This document shows positions 17,016 through 26,707 of a DNA stretch of 64,000 bases, piece by piece. The notes beneath the pieces are model-generated. The model saw nothing but the letters and a program-made list of their open reading frames with translations. It ran no database searches and was not told where the DNA came from. Position numbers and translations under genes: made by a program. The stretch is from Nocardioides nitrophenolicus (GTDB taxonomy: Bacteria; Actinomycetota; Actinomycetes; Propionibacteriales; Nocardioidaceae), in contig NZ_JAFBBY010000001.1 in assembly GCF_016907515.1 (NCBI RefSeq), positions 4,712,001-4,776,000 of the forward strand. Reading direction: 5' to 3'. How positions within the stretch are numbered: position 1 is the first letter of the stretch; the number at the start of each line of letters is the position of its first letter.

Positions 17016-17131
17016 GGCTGTAACACGGAGTCCGCTGCTCTTCGTGACGCGGTTCGGCTGTACCGGACCCGCACGGACTGGTTCTGGCGACGTCTGGGGT
17101 CCGGAAGGCCAGCGAACTCCGTGTTACAGCC
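17016..17131. repeat. Nested inverted repeat upstream of smc
   Basis: Two 22-base arms, 17016-17037 and 17110-17131, share the core GGCTGTAACACGGAGT and are inverted copies with one mismatch. They enclose 72 bases that contain a second inverted pair CCGGACCC (17063-17070) and GGGTCCGG (17097-17104). The element sits in the 553-base non-coding gap 16812-17364. Apart from it and the terminator, that gap holds GC-rich sequence with short palindromes and no convincing gene; smc is probably transcribed from its last 100 bases. Confidence 0.85.
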
Positions 17132-17364
17132 CGCAGTCGGCGCCGCGAGCGACCCGGGGCTCGGCGACGCCCTCCCGGCCGGACTGCCACCCGCCGGCGG
17201 GCCCGTCGCGCGGGGCGTGCCCCAGTCCCGGCACATCGCGTACGCCGACGACGACTACGGCCCCGCTCGGGGTGCAGCGATCCGTCGGACCGCCGGGGTA
17301 ACGTGAGGCCTGCCGAGCTTCCCCCGCGTCGGAACCACCTTGCCCGACCCCGAAGGGAGACCGC

Positions 17365-20300
17365 GTGTACCTGAAGAGCCTGACCCTCAAGGGGTTCAAG
17401 TCCTTCGCCTCCGCGACGACCCTGCAGCTCGAGCCCGGCATCACCTGCATCGTCGGCCCCAACGGCTCCGGCAAGTCCAATGTCGTCGACGCGCTCGCCT
17501 GGGTGATGGGCGAGGCCAGCGCCAAGAGCCTGCGCGGCGGCAAGATGGACGACGTCATCTTCGCCGGCACGTCCGGGCGTCCGCCCCTCGGCCGGGCCGA
17601 GGTGGTGCTGACCATCGACAACTCCGACGGCGCGCTGCCGATCGACTACACCGAGGTCACCATCAGCCGGACCATGTTCCGCACCGGTGGCTCCGAGTAC
17701 GCCATCAACGGCACGACCTGCCGCCTGCTCGACGTCCAGGAGCTGCTCAGCGACTCCGGCATCGGTCGCGAGATGCACGTCATCGTCGGCCAGGGCCAGC
17801 TCGACCAGATCCTGCACGCGACGCCGGAGGACCGGCGCGGGTTCATCGAGGAGGCCGCGGGCGTCCTCAAGCACCGCAAGCGCAAGGAGAAGGCGCTGCG
17901 CAAGCTCGACTCCACCGAGGGCAACCTCAACCGGCTCAACGACCTGCTCAGCGAGATCCGGCGCCAGCTCAAGCCGCTGGGGCGCCAGGCCGAGGTGGCG
18001 CGGCGCGCGGCGACGGTGCAGGCCGACGTCCGCGACGCCCGGGCTCGGCTGCTCGCCGACGACCTGGTCACCGCGCGCACGTCGCTGGAGCAGGAGCTGG
18101 CCGACGAGAGCGTGCTGCTGGCCCGTCGCGAGGAGGTGGAGGCCGGGATCGCCGCCGCGCGCGAGCAGGAGGCGACGCTCGAGGCCGCGCTGCGCGAGGA
18201 CCTGCCGGCGCTGTCCGCCGCCCAGGAGACCCTCGCGTCGCTCACCGCGCTGCGCGAGCGCTTCCGCGGCACCCAGAGCCTGGCCGCCGAGCGGGTGCGC
18301 AACGCCGCGGGAGTCGCCGAGAGCGAGGTCGAGCAGGGCCGCGACCCCGACGAGATCGAGGCCGAGGCCGCGCGGCTGGCGGCCCAGGAGGCCGAGATCG
18401 CGGCGCAGGTCACGGCGCAGCAGACCGCGCTCGAGCAGGCCGTCGCGGCGCGCCGCGGGGCCGAGGAGGCCGCGGCCGCCGAGGAGCGCCGGGTCGCCGG
18501 CCTGCTCCGGGCCGCCGCCGACCGCCGCGAGGGGCTGGCCCGGCTCCACGGCCAGGTCAACACGCTGCGCTCGCGCGCCCACGCGGCCGAGGAGGAGATC
18601 GGTCGGCTCGAGGCCGCCCGCGCCGACGCGCTCGCCCGGGCTGAGCGCTCGCAGCGTGACTTCACCGCCCTCGAGACCAAGGTCGCCGGCCTCGACGCCG
18701 GTGAGGAGGGCCTCGACGCCGAGCACGAGGCGGCCGTCGCCGCGCTCGACGACATCGAGGAGCGCCTGGTCAAGGTCCGCGAGGAGGCCCAGCAGGCCGA
18801 CCGCGACAAGGCCGGGCTGAGCGCCCGCAAGGAGGCGCTCGAGATCGGCCTGGCCCGCAAGGACGGCGTCGGTGCGCTGCTCGCCGCGTCCGACACCCTC
18901 TCCGGCCTGCTCGGCTCGGTCGCCGCCCTGGTCTCGGTCCGCGGCGGCTACGAAGGAGCGGTCGCCGCCGCGCTCGGCGCCGCCGCCGACGCGGTCGCCG
19001 TCACCGACGCCGACACCGCCGTCGCGGCCATCGACCACCTCAAGAACGACGACCTCGGCCGGGCCGGGATGCTGCTCGGCGGGGGAGAGGCCGAGACCAC
19101 GACCGACTGGCCGGCGCTCCCGCCCGGCACGTCGTACGCCGTCGAGGTGGTGGAGTGTCCCGCCCAGATCCGACCCGCGCTCAACCGCCTGCTGCGCAAG
19201 GTCGCGGTCGTCGACGACCTCGACGCCGCCCGTGCGCTGGTCGCCGGACTCGCCGACGTGGTCGCGGTGACGCGCGACGGCGACCTGCTCGGCGCGCACT
19301 TCGCCTCCGGCGGCTCCCACGCCAGCCAGAGCCTGATCGAGATCCAGGCCGCGGTCGACGAGGCCGCCGAAGCGCTGGTCGAGGCGGTCGCCGCCGCCGA
19401 GCGGCTCGGCTTCGACCTGGCCCGGCTCGAGAACGAGCGGATCGAGGGTCGCCAGCGCGTCGACGTCGCCCTGGCCCGGCTCCACGAGTCCGACGCGACC
19501 CTGGCGGCGGTGGCCGAGGAGCTCGGCCAGCACGGCTCGCTGGCCCGCGCCGCCCGGGCCGAGGCCGAGCGGATGACCGAGGCCATCGCCCAGGCCGAGA
19601 CCTCCCGCGAGCAGGCCCTGGTCGGGCTGGCCGAGCTCGAGCAGCGGCTGGCGAGCGCCGAGCAGGACACCGACGAGGAGCCCGACACCACTGAGCAGGA
19701 GCGCCTGGTCGAGGCCACCCGCGCGGCCCGCCAGAGCGAGATGGAGGCCCGGCTCTCGCTGCGGACCTCCGAGGAGCGGGCCCGCGCGCTCCACGGCCGG
19801 GTCGACCAGATGCGCAAGGCCGCCGAGTCCGAGCGCCAGGCCCGCGCCCGGGCCGCCGAGCGTCGTACCCGACTGCTCGCCGAGGGCCGCGCCGGCCAGG
19901 CCGTCGCCGCCGCCGTCACCTTCGTGCTGGCCCGCCTGGAGGCGTCGATCGAGGAGGCCACCGCCCGGCGCCAGTCGGTCGAGGAGTCCCGCCGTGGCCG
20001 CGAGCAGGAGCTGATGGTCGTGCGCCAGACCCTGCGCGACCTCGGCAAGGAGCACCAGGACCTGGTCAGCTCCGTCCACCGCGACGAGATGGCCCGTGCC
20101 CAGCAGCGGATGCGCATCGAGCAGATCGAGACCAAGGCGCTCGAGGAGCTCGGCCTCGAGCCCGACGGCCTGATCGCCGACTACGGTCCCGACCAGCCGG
20201 TGCCGGTCCTCGAGCCGCCCGCGGAGGGCGAGGCCGCCGACGCCGAGCCCCGCACTGTGCCCTACGTCCGCGAGGAGCAGGCCAAGCGGCTCAAGACCGC

Positions 20301-20925
20301 CCAGAAGGCGCTCGGCATGCTCGGCCGGGTCAACCCGCTCGCGCTGGAGGAGTTCAGCGCCATGGAGGAGCGCCACCAGTTCCTCTCCGAGCAGCTCGAG
20401 GACCTGCGCGCCACCCGCAAGGACCTGCTCGACATCGTCAAGGACGTCGACGTCAAGGTCGAGCAGGTCTTCACCGAGGCGTACGCCGACGTCACCAAGG
20501 CCTTCGACCACACCTTCGCGCGGCTCTTCCCCGGCGGCGAGGGCCGGCTGGTCCTCACCGACCCCTCCGACATGCTCGCCACCGGCGTCGAGGTCGAGGC
20601 CCGGCCCCCCGGCAAGAAGGTCAAGCGGCTCTCGCTGCTCTCCGGTGGCGAGCGCTCGCTGGTCGCGGTCGCCTTCCTCGTCGCGCTGTTCAAGGCCCGC
20701 CCCTCGCCGTTCTACATCCTCGACGAGGTCGAGGCCGCGCTCGACGACACCAACCTCGGCCGCCTGCTGGAGATCTACGAGGAGCTGCGCGAGAACTCGC
20801 AGCTGCTGGTCATCACCCACCAGAAGCGCACCATGGAGGTCGGCGACGCGCTCTACGGCGTCACCATGCGCGGCGACGGCGTGTCGGCGGTGATCAGCCA
20901 GCGGCTGCGGGACGAGTCCGCGTGA
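17365..20925 (+). CDS. smc: Chromosome segregation protein SMC
   Basis: SMC is the condensin ATPase that organises and segregates the chromosome. The 1186-residue product begins YLKSLTLKGFKSFAS with Walker A GPNGSGKSN near residues 31-39. Two long coiled coils flank the hinge (about residues 505-660, around LLGSVAALVSVRGGYEGAV). The C-terminal head has the ABC signature LSLLSGGERS near 1089-1098 and Walker B YILDEVEAALDD near 1114. The start is GTG at 17365, preceded by GAAGGGAGACC. Its stop overlaps the next start (GTGA). The long minus-strand frame over it is a shadow. Confidence 0.97.
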   Translation: MYLKSLTLKGFKSFASATTLQLEPGITCIVGPNGSGKSNVVDALAWVMGEASAKSLRGGKMDDVIFAGTSGRPPLGRAEVVLTIDNSDGALPIDYTEVTISRTMFRTGGSEYAINGTTCRLLDVQELLSDSGIGREMHVIVGQGQLDQILHATPEDRRGFIEEAAGVLKHRKRKEKALRKLDSTEGNLNRLNDLLSEIRRQLKPLGRQAEVARRAATVQADVRDARARLLADDLVTARTSLEQELADESVLLARREEVEAGIAAAREQEATLEAALREDLPALSAAQETLASLTALRERFRGTQSLAAERVRNAAGVAESEVEQGRDPDEIEAEAARLAAQEAEIAAQVTAQQTALEQAVAARRGAEEAAAAEERRVAGLLRAAADRREGLARLHGQVNTLRSRAHAAEEEIGRLEAARADALARAERSQRDFTALETKVAGLDAGEEGLDAEHEAAVAALDDIEERLVKVREEAQQADRDKAGLSARKEALEIGLARKDGVGALLAASDTLSGLLGSVAALVSVRGGYEGAVAAALGAAADAVAVTDADTAVAAIDHLKNDDLGRAGMLLGGGEAETTTDWPALPPGTSYAVEVVECPAQIRPALNRLLRKVAVVDDLDAARALVAGLADVVAVTRDGDLLGAHFASGGSHASQSLIEIQAAVDEAAEALVEAVAAAERLGFDLARLENERIEGRQRVDVALARLHESDATLAAVAEELGQHGSLARAARAEAERMTEAIAQAETSREQALVGLAELEQRLASAEQDTDEEPDTTEQERLVEATRAARQSEMEARLSLRTSEERARALHGRVDQMRKAAESERQARARAAERRTRLLAEGRAGQAVAAAVTFVLARLEASIEEATARRQSVEESRRGREQELMVVRQTLRDLGKEHQDLVSSVHRDEMARAQQRMRIEQIETKALEELGLEPDGLIADYGPDQPVPVLEPPAEGEAADAEPRTVPYVREEQAKRLKTAQKALGMLGRVNPLALEEFSAMEERHQFLSEQLEDLRATRKDLLDIVKDVDVKVEQVFTEAYADVTKAFDHTFARLFPGGEGRLVLTDPSDMLATGVEVEARPPGKKVKRLSLLSGGERSLVAVAFLVALFKARPSPFYILDEVEAALDDTNLGRLLEIYEELRENSQLLVITHQKRTMEVGDALYGVTMRGDGVSAVISQRLRDESA

Positions 20926-21380
20926 CGACTCCCGACCGCACCCGGCCCGACCGGTCGGCGTACCGCGTCTGGCGGACGGCGACGACGCGCTGGTCCGACG
21001 ACGACGTCTACGGTCACCTCAACAACGCGCGCTACTTCGACCTGATCGACACCGCGGTCAACGCCCACCTGCACGACGCCACCGGCACCGACATCCGCAG
21101 GCTTCCCCAGATCGGGGTGGTGGCCGAGGTGAGCTGTCGCTACTTCGCCGAGATGGGCTACCCGCGCCCGATCGAGCTCGGGCTCGCGGTCGAGCGGATC
21201 GGCACCTCCTCGGTGGTCTACCGGGTCGGCCTGTTCCAGGGTGACCCCGAGGGCGAGGGCGCGCTCGCGTCGGCGGAGGGCCGGTTCGTCCACGTCTACG
21301 TCGACGACACCGACCCCGCGCGTCCCACCACGCCGGTCCCCGAGCTGATCCGCGCCGCCGTCGCGCCGCTGGTGGTGTGA
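20922..21380 (+). CDS. Hotdog-fold acyl-CoA thioesterase (4HBT type)
   Basis: The 152-residue protein has the 4-hydroxybenzoyl-CoA thioesterase-like pattern: WSDDDVYGHLNNARYFDLID near residues 28-47, containing the catalytic-type Asp and HxNNxxY motif, followed by SCRYFAEMGYPRPIELGL. Such enzymes hydrolyse acyl-CoA thioesters; the chain length is unknown. It is translationally coupled to smc through a GTGA overlap, although no functional link with SMC is evident. Confidence 0.85.
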   Translation: MTTPDRTRPDRSAYRVWRTATTRWSDDDVYGHLNNARYFDLIDTAVNAHLHDATGTDIRRLPQIGVVAEVSCRYFAEMGYPRPIELGLAVERIGTSSVVYRVGLFQGDPEGEGALASAEGRFVHVYVDDTDPARPTTPVPELIRAAVAPLVV

Positions 21381-21481
21381 CCTCCGCCGCTCCCCGGCAG
21401 CGCCCGGGAGCGGCGATGCCGGAGCCCTTGGGCCCGGGGTGCAGGATGGTGGCATCGCGATCCCTACTCGGAGGAGTCGAA

Positions 21482-21670
21482 GTGCTGTTCGTCGCGCTGG
21501 CCATCGGGCTGAGCCTGGTCGTCTCGGCCGTCGTCGCCCTCTATGTCGCCTATCCCCACCGGGGCGCGCAGATGCCGGTCGTGCCGTGGCTGGGTGACGC
21601 GCTCGGTCGCGCGGTCGACTCCGCGCCGGTGTTGGCCGACGACGAGCGCGACCTGCAGCGGCTGGGCTGA
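21482..21670 (+). CDS. Small single-pass membrane protein
   Basis: The 62-residue product starts VLFVALAIGLSLVVSAVVAL, one transmembrane helix, and ends in a soluble tail with DDERDLQRLG. No family is recognised. The GTG at 21482 follows GGAGGAGTCGA, a good ribosome binding site; the same frame is open back to 21377 but that part lacks a good start signal. It lies between a thioesterase and a glycosyltransferase on the same strand. Confidence 0.65.
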   Translation: MLFVALAIGLSLVVSAVVALYVAYPHRGAQMPVVPWLGDALGRAVDSAPVLADDERDLQRLG

Positions 21671-21698
21671 TCCGGCCCGATCTGGGACGATCGCGCTC

Positions 21699-23261
21699 GT
21701 GCGTCCGCCCCGGGTCTCCCTCGTCACCGCCGTCTACGCCCCGCCGCGTCGGGCGTTCGAGGACACCGTGGATTCGGTGCTGTCCCAGACCTGCGAGGAC
21801 TGGGAGTGGGTGGTCACCGACGACGGCTCGCCCGCGGACTGGGTGGTGCCCCGGTTGCGGGAGCTGGCCGCCGCCGACCCACGGGTCAAGGTCGCGGTCC
21901 GCGCCGAGAACGGCGGGATCGTGGCGGCCAGCAACGACAGCCTGGACCGGGCGACGGGTGAGTTCGTGGTGCTGCTCGACCACGACGACGTCCTCGAGCC
22001 GCATGCTCTCGCCACCATGCTGGCGGCGGTCGACGCCGACGAACGCCCCGACGAGGTCGACTACGCCTACAGCGACCAGGCCCGGATGACCGATGACGGG
22101 CGGCGCAAGAAGCCGTTCCGCAAGCCGGAGTGGTCGCCGGAGCGGCTGCGGCACCACATGTACACGTTGCACCTCTCGATGCTGCGCCGCTCGCGGGTGG
22201 TCGAGGTCGGCGGCTTCCGGCCGGGCTACGACGGCTCCCAGGACCACGACCTGGTGCTCCGGGTCACCGAGCGCGGCGGCCGGGTGCTGCACGTCCCGGA
22301 GGTCCTCTACTACTGGCGCGAGGTTCCGGGCTCGGCGGCCGCGGACCCCGAGGCCAAGCCGTACGCCAGCGTGGCCGGGGTCCGGGCGGTGCAGGACCAC
22401 CTCGACCGGCTCGGCATCGCCGCGACCGTGGAGCACGGACCCCGGCCGTGGCTCTACCGGGTCCGCCGCGAGCCCGACCTCACCACGCCGGTGAGCGTCA
22501 TCGTGCCGACCCGCGGCTCACGCGCCGAGGTCGGCGGACGGTCGCGGGTGCTCGTGGTCGAGGCGATCCGATCGGTGCTGGCGAGCTCGCGGCACCGCGC
22601 GATCGAGGTGGTGGTGGTCTACGACAGGGAGACCCCGGACGAGGTGCTGGCGGAGCTGGCGAGCATCCCCGAGGTGCGGTTGGTGGCCTTCACGGAGCCG
22701 TTCAGCTTCTCGGCCAAGATCAACGTCGGCGCGCTGCATGCGACGGGTGAGGTGCTGGTCCTCCTCAACGACGACACGGAGGCGGTGTCCGACGGGCTGG
22801 TCGAGACCCTGATCGCCCCGCTGCGCGAGCCGGGGGTCGGGGTGACCGGGGCGAAGCTGCTCTTCGAGGACGGCCGGATCCAGCACGCCGGGATCATCTA
22901 CGGCAGCGGCACCCTGCACCACCACTACTTCAAGGCCGACGGCGACGCGCTGGGGAGTCGCGGCGAGCTCCAGATCAACCGTGAGGTGTCCGCGGTCACC
23001 GCCGCCTGCCTCGCCGTACGTCGCGAGGTGTTCGACGAGGTCGGCGGACTGACCGAGCTGCTGCCCGGCAACTTCAACGACGTCGACTTCTGCCTCAAGG
23101 TCCGTCGGCACGGCCTGCGCTGCCTGTGGCTGCACGACGTCGTGCTCCACCACTTCGAGTCGGCCACCCGCGACCCTCGGGTCCATGGCTTCGAGCGCCG
23201 GCTGATCAAGCAGCGATGGGGCGACTACAAGGTGATCCCGGAGCCCTACCAGATCCGCTGA
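21699..23261 (+). CDS. Two-domain family 2 glycosyltransferase
   Basis: The 520-residue protein has two GT-A (GT2) modules. The first opens RVSLVTAVYAPP and carries VVTDDGSP and LLDHDDVLEP near residues 85-100. The second begins TPVSVIVPTRGSR near 265 and contains LLNDDTEAVSDGL near 355. A downstream NDVDFCLKVR motif resembles the acceptor/catalytic ED region. It has no transmembrane segment and likely adds sugars to a cell-surface polymer or lipid. The GTG at 21699 is chosen since conserved sequence begins at the third codon; codon usage matches its neighbours. Confidence 0.87.
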   Translation: MRPPRVSLVTAVYAPPRRAFEDTVDSVLSQTCEDWEWVVTDDGSPADWVVPRLRELAAADPRVKVAVRAENGGIVAASNDSLDRATGEFVVLLDHDDVLEPHALATMLAAVDADERPDEVDYAYSDQARMTDDGRRKKPFRKPEWSPERLRHHMYTLHLSMLRRSRVVEVGGFRPGYDGSQDHDLVLRVTERGGRVLHVPEVLYYWREVPGSAAADPEAKPYASVAGVRAVQDHLDRLGIAATVEHGPRPWLYRVRREPDLTTPVSVIVPTRGSRAEVGGRSRVLVVEAIRSVLASSRHRAIEVVVVYDRETPDEVLAELASIPEVRLVAFTEPFSFSAKINVGALHATGEVLVLLNDDTEAVSDGLVETLIAPLREPGVGVTGAKLLFEDGRIQHAGIIYGSGTLHHHYFKADGDALGSRGELQINREVSAVTAACLAVRREVFDEVGGLTELLPGNFNDVDFCLKVRRHGLRCLWLHDVVLHHFESATRDPRVHGFERRLIKQRWGDYKVIPEPYQIR

Positions 23262-23280
23262 GTCGGCCGGCGGTCGCCGC

Positions 23281-23320
23281 TCAGTCGCTCAGTCGCTCAG
23301 TCGCTCAGTCGCTCAGTCGC
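23281..23320. repeat. Five tandem copies of an 8-bp repeat
   Basis: TCAGTCGC is repeated five times without interruption (23281-23320). The last copy carries the stop codon of the leftward small gene (GCGACTGA on that strand). The other copies are untranslated. Confidence 0.95.
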
Positions 23321-23576
23321 GCAGCCGCCGGGCGACGGCTCCGGCCTTGCGGCGCAGGCGTGCGCCCGGGCGCGCGTCCCGGGCGGCGAGCTCGGCCTCC
23401 AGCTCCCGCACCCGGCGGGCGTGCTCGACCTGGGTCCGCTCGAGCGCGGCGCGCAGGGTCGCGACCTCGGCGCGCAGGCCTTCGAGCTCGTCGCGCGCGG
23501 CGAGCCGGTCCCGGCCGGCGCGCTCGAAGGCCGCGACGTCGGGCGTGGCCGGTCCGGGCTGGTGTTCGTCGGGCAC
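23313..23576 (-). CDS. Small predicted coiled-coil protein
   Basis: The 87-residue product starts MPDEHQPGPATPDV from a GTG and is mostly a charged helix (RDELEGLRAEVATLRAALE and VRELEAELAARD), ending in a basic segment with RLRRKAGAVARRLRD. No family is recognised. It converges on the glycosyltransferase and diverges from ftsY, 59 bases away. The coiled-coil pattern and codon bias favour a real gene, but the start is uncertain, as the frame overlapping it also extends a little upstream. Confidence 0.6.
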   Translation of the reverse strand: MPDEHQPGPATPDVAAFERAGRDRLAARDELEGLRAEVATLRAALERTQVEHARRVRELEAELAARDARPGARLRRKAGAVARRLRD

Positions 23577-23635
23577 GGCCGCAATCTACCCTCCGGAATC
23601 CGACGTCCCGGGGTCACGGTGATTGGATGGGGCCC

Positions 23636-24793
23636 ATGCAGGAATGGCTCTACCTCGTCATCGGGATCGCCGTCGTCGGCGTCCTCGCGATCGTCGGCTT
23701 CGTCGGGACTCGGGTACGCCGGACGCCGCGGGTGCCCGACGCGACCACCGACGTCGTCGCTCCGCCGGCCCCGCCCGCCGAGACCGTCGAGACGCCCGAT
23801 GCGGTCGAGGCGCCGGTCGAGGCACCCCCGGCCGAGGTCGTGGTCGAGGAGCCCGCCGCGCCCACGGTGGAGACGCCGGAGAAGCCGGCCTCCCGCCTGG
23901 TCCGGCTGCGCCAGCGGCTGGCGGGGTCCAATGCCCTCGGCCGTGGCCTGCTCGGCCTGCTGAGCCGCGAGAAGCTCGACGAGGACACCTGGGAGGCGAT
24001 CGAGGACCTGCTCCTCGCGGCCGACATCGGCGTCGCGCCCACCCAGGAGCTCGTCGAGCGGCTCCGCACCCGCCTGCGGGTCGAGGGCGGCGCCGCCCCC
24101 GACGCCCGTCAGGTGCTGCGCGAGGAGCTGATCAACCTGGTCGACCCGGGCATGGACCGCTCGCTGAAGGTGAGCGGCGAGGGCGAGGCCCCGGGCGTGG
24201 TCCTGGTCGTCGGCGTCAACGGCACCGGCAAGACCACCACGGTCGGCAAGCTGGCCCGGATCCTGGTGGCCGACGACCGCACCGCGCTCCTCGCCGCGGC
24301 CGACACCTTCCGCGCCGCCGCGACCGAGCAGCTCGCCACCTGGGGTGAGCGGGTCGGCGTCGAGGTGGTCCGCGGTCCCGAGGCCGGGGACCCGGCGAGC
24401 GTCGCCTTCGACGCCGTCAAGCAGGGCGTGGACCGCGGCGTCGACACCGTCGTAGTCGACACCGCGGGCCGGCTGCAGAACAAGCAGGGCCTGATGGACG
24501 AGCTCGGCAAGGTCAAGCGGGTGATCGAGAAGCAGGCCCCGGTCACCGAGGTGCTGCTCGTGCTCGACGCCACGACCGGCCAGAACGGGCTGATCCAGGC
24601 CAAGGTGTTCTCCGAGGTGGTCGACGTGACCGGCATCGTGCTCACCAAGCTCGACGGCTCCGCGAAGGGTGGCATCGTGGTCGCGGTGCAGCGCCAGCTC
24701 GGCGTACCCGTCAAGCTGGTCGGCCTCGGCGAGGGCCCCGACGACCTGGCGCCCTTCGACGCGGCCGCGTTCGTCGACGCGCTGCTGGGCTGA
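23636..24793 (+). CDS. ftsY: Signal recognition particle receptor FtsY
   Basis: FtsY is the membrane-associated GTPase that receives SRP-ribosome complexes. The 385-residue product starts with one transmembrane helix (LYLVIGIAVVGVLAIVGFVG), then an acidic Pro/Glu/Ala-rich A region (about residues 40-85), the N domain and the G domain with GVNGTGKTT near 193-201, DTAGRLQNK near 275 and the late TKLDGSAKGG near 341. The ATG at 23636 is chosen; an alternative ATG lies three codons upstream. It precedes the nitrogen genes, as in many actinobacteria. Confidence 0.95.
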   Translation: MQEWLYLVIGIAVVGVLAIVGFVGTRVRRTPRVPDATTDVVAPPAPPAETVETPDAVEAPVEAPPAEVVVEEPAAPTVETPEKPASRLVRLRQRLAGSNALGRGLLGLLSREKLDEDTWEAIEDLLLAADIGVAPTQELVERLRTRLRVEGGAAPDARQVLREELINLVDPGMDRSLKVSGEGEAPGVVLVVGVNGTGKTTTVGKLARILVADDRTALLAAADTFRAAATEQLATWGERVGVEVVRGPEAGDPASVAFDAVKQGVDRGVDTVVVDTAGRLQNKQGLMDELGKVKRVIEKQAPVTEVLLVLDATTGQNGLIQAKVFSEVVDVTGIVLTKLDGSAKGGIVVAVQRQLGVPVKLVGLGEGPDDLAPFDAAAFVDALLG

Positions 24794-24853
24794 GCTCTCG
24801 CCGGTTCCGCGCCACGGTGCCCGTCACGGTCCCGTAACCGGCCCGGGGCACCC

Positions 24854-24891
24854 GTTACCTGCCCGAAACATCCGGTCGGCTGAGCCGAAAC
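24854..24891 (+). promoter_or_regulatory. Predicted GlnR box upstream of the first amt gene
   Basis: GTTAC (24854-24858), six bases, GAAAC (24865-24869), then a second GAAAC at 24887-24891, exactly 22 bases after the first. This matches the actinobacterial GlnR pattern GTnAC-N6-GAAAC repeated at 22-base intervals, with the second GTnAC half degenerate. It ends 22 bases before the amt start. Confidence 0.75.
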
Positions 24892-24913
24892 CTGGGCCGC
24901 CGATGGTTCGGGT

Positions 24914-26589
<1,676 letters not shown>

Positions 26590-26607
26590 ACTGAGAACGC
26601 CTCGTGA

Positions 26608-26636
26608 CCGGGGCCCGCCGGCGTGGCGGGCCCCGG
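26608..26636 (+). terminator. Hairpin after glnK
   Basis: A perfect 12-base-pair stem CCGGGGCCCGCC/GGCGGGCCCCGG with loop GGCGT, followed by CTTC. It separates amt-glnK from amt-glnD, which has its own GlnR-like site. Confidence 0.75.
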
Positions 26637-26648
26637 CTTCACCCGCGC

Positions 26649-26685
26649 GTAACCGCCGCCGGGAGACGCGTTACACGCGCGAAAC
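26649..26685 (+). promoter_or_regulatory. Predicted GlnR box upstream of the second amt gene
   Basis: The best pair is GTTAC (26670-26674), six bases, GAAAC (26681-26685). A further GTAAC at 26649 sits 21 bases upstream of the GTTAC, one base off the ideal 22. The site ends 22 bases before the start codon at 26708, the same distance as for paralogue 1. Confidence 0.7.
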
Positions 26686-26707
26686 AAAGTCACCGCACAG
26701 TGTCGGG

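Noticed and set aside
17019..17035. Fourth ECF promoter (TGTAAC then CCGCT)
   Set aside because: The gap between boxes is 7 bases rather than 16, and it lies within an inverted repeat with no gene placed suitably downstream.
16615..20820. A 1401-residue open frame on the minus strand opposite smc
   Set aside because: It mirrors the smc codon pattern of a high-GC gene, has no recognisable domain and no ribosome binding site; smc is certain, so the frame is a shadow.
24794..24913. A tRNA or small RNA gene ahead of the first amt
   Set aside because: No cloverleaf pairing or TTCRA arm is present; the gap is explained by the GlnR box and promoter.
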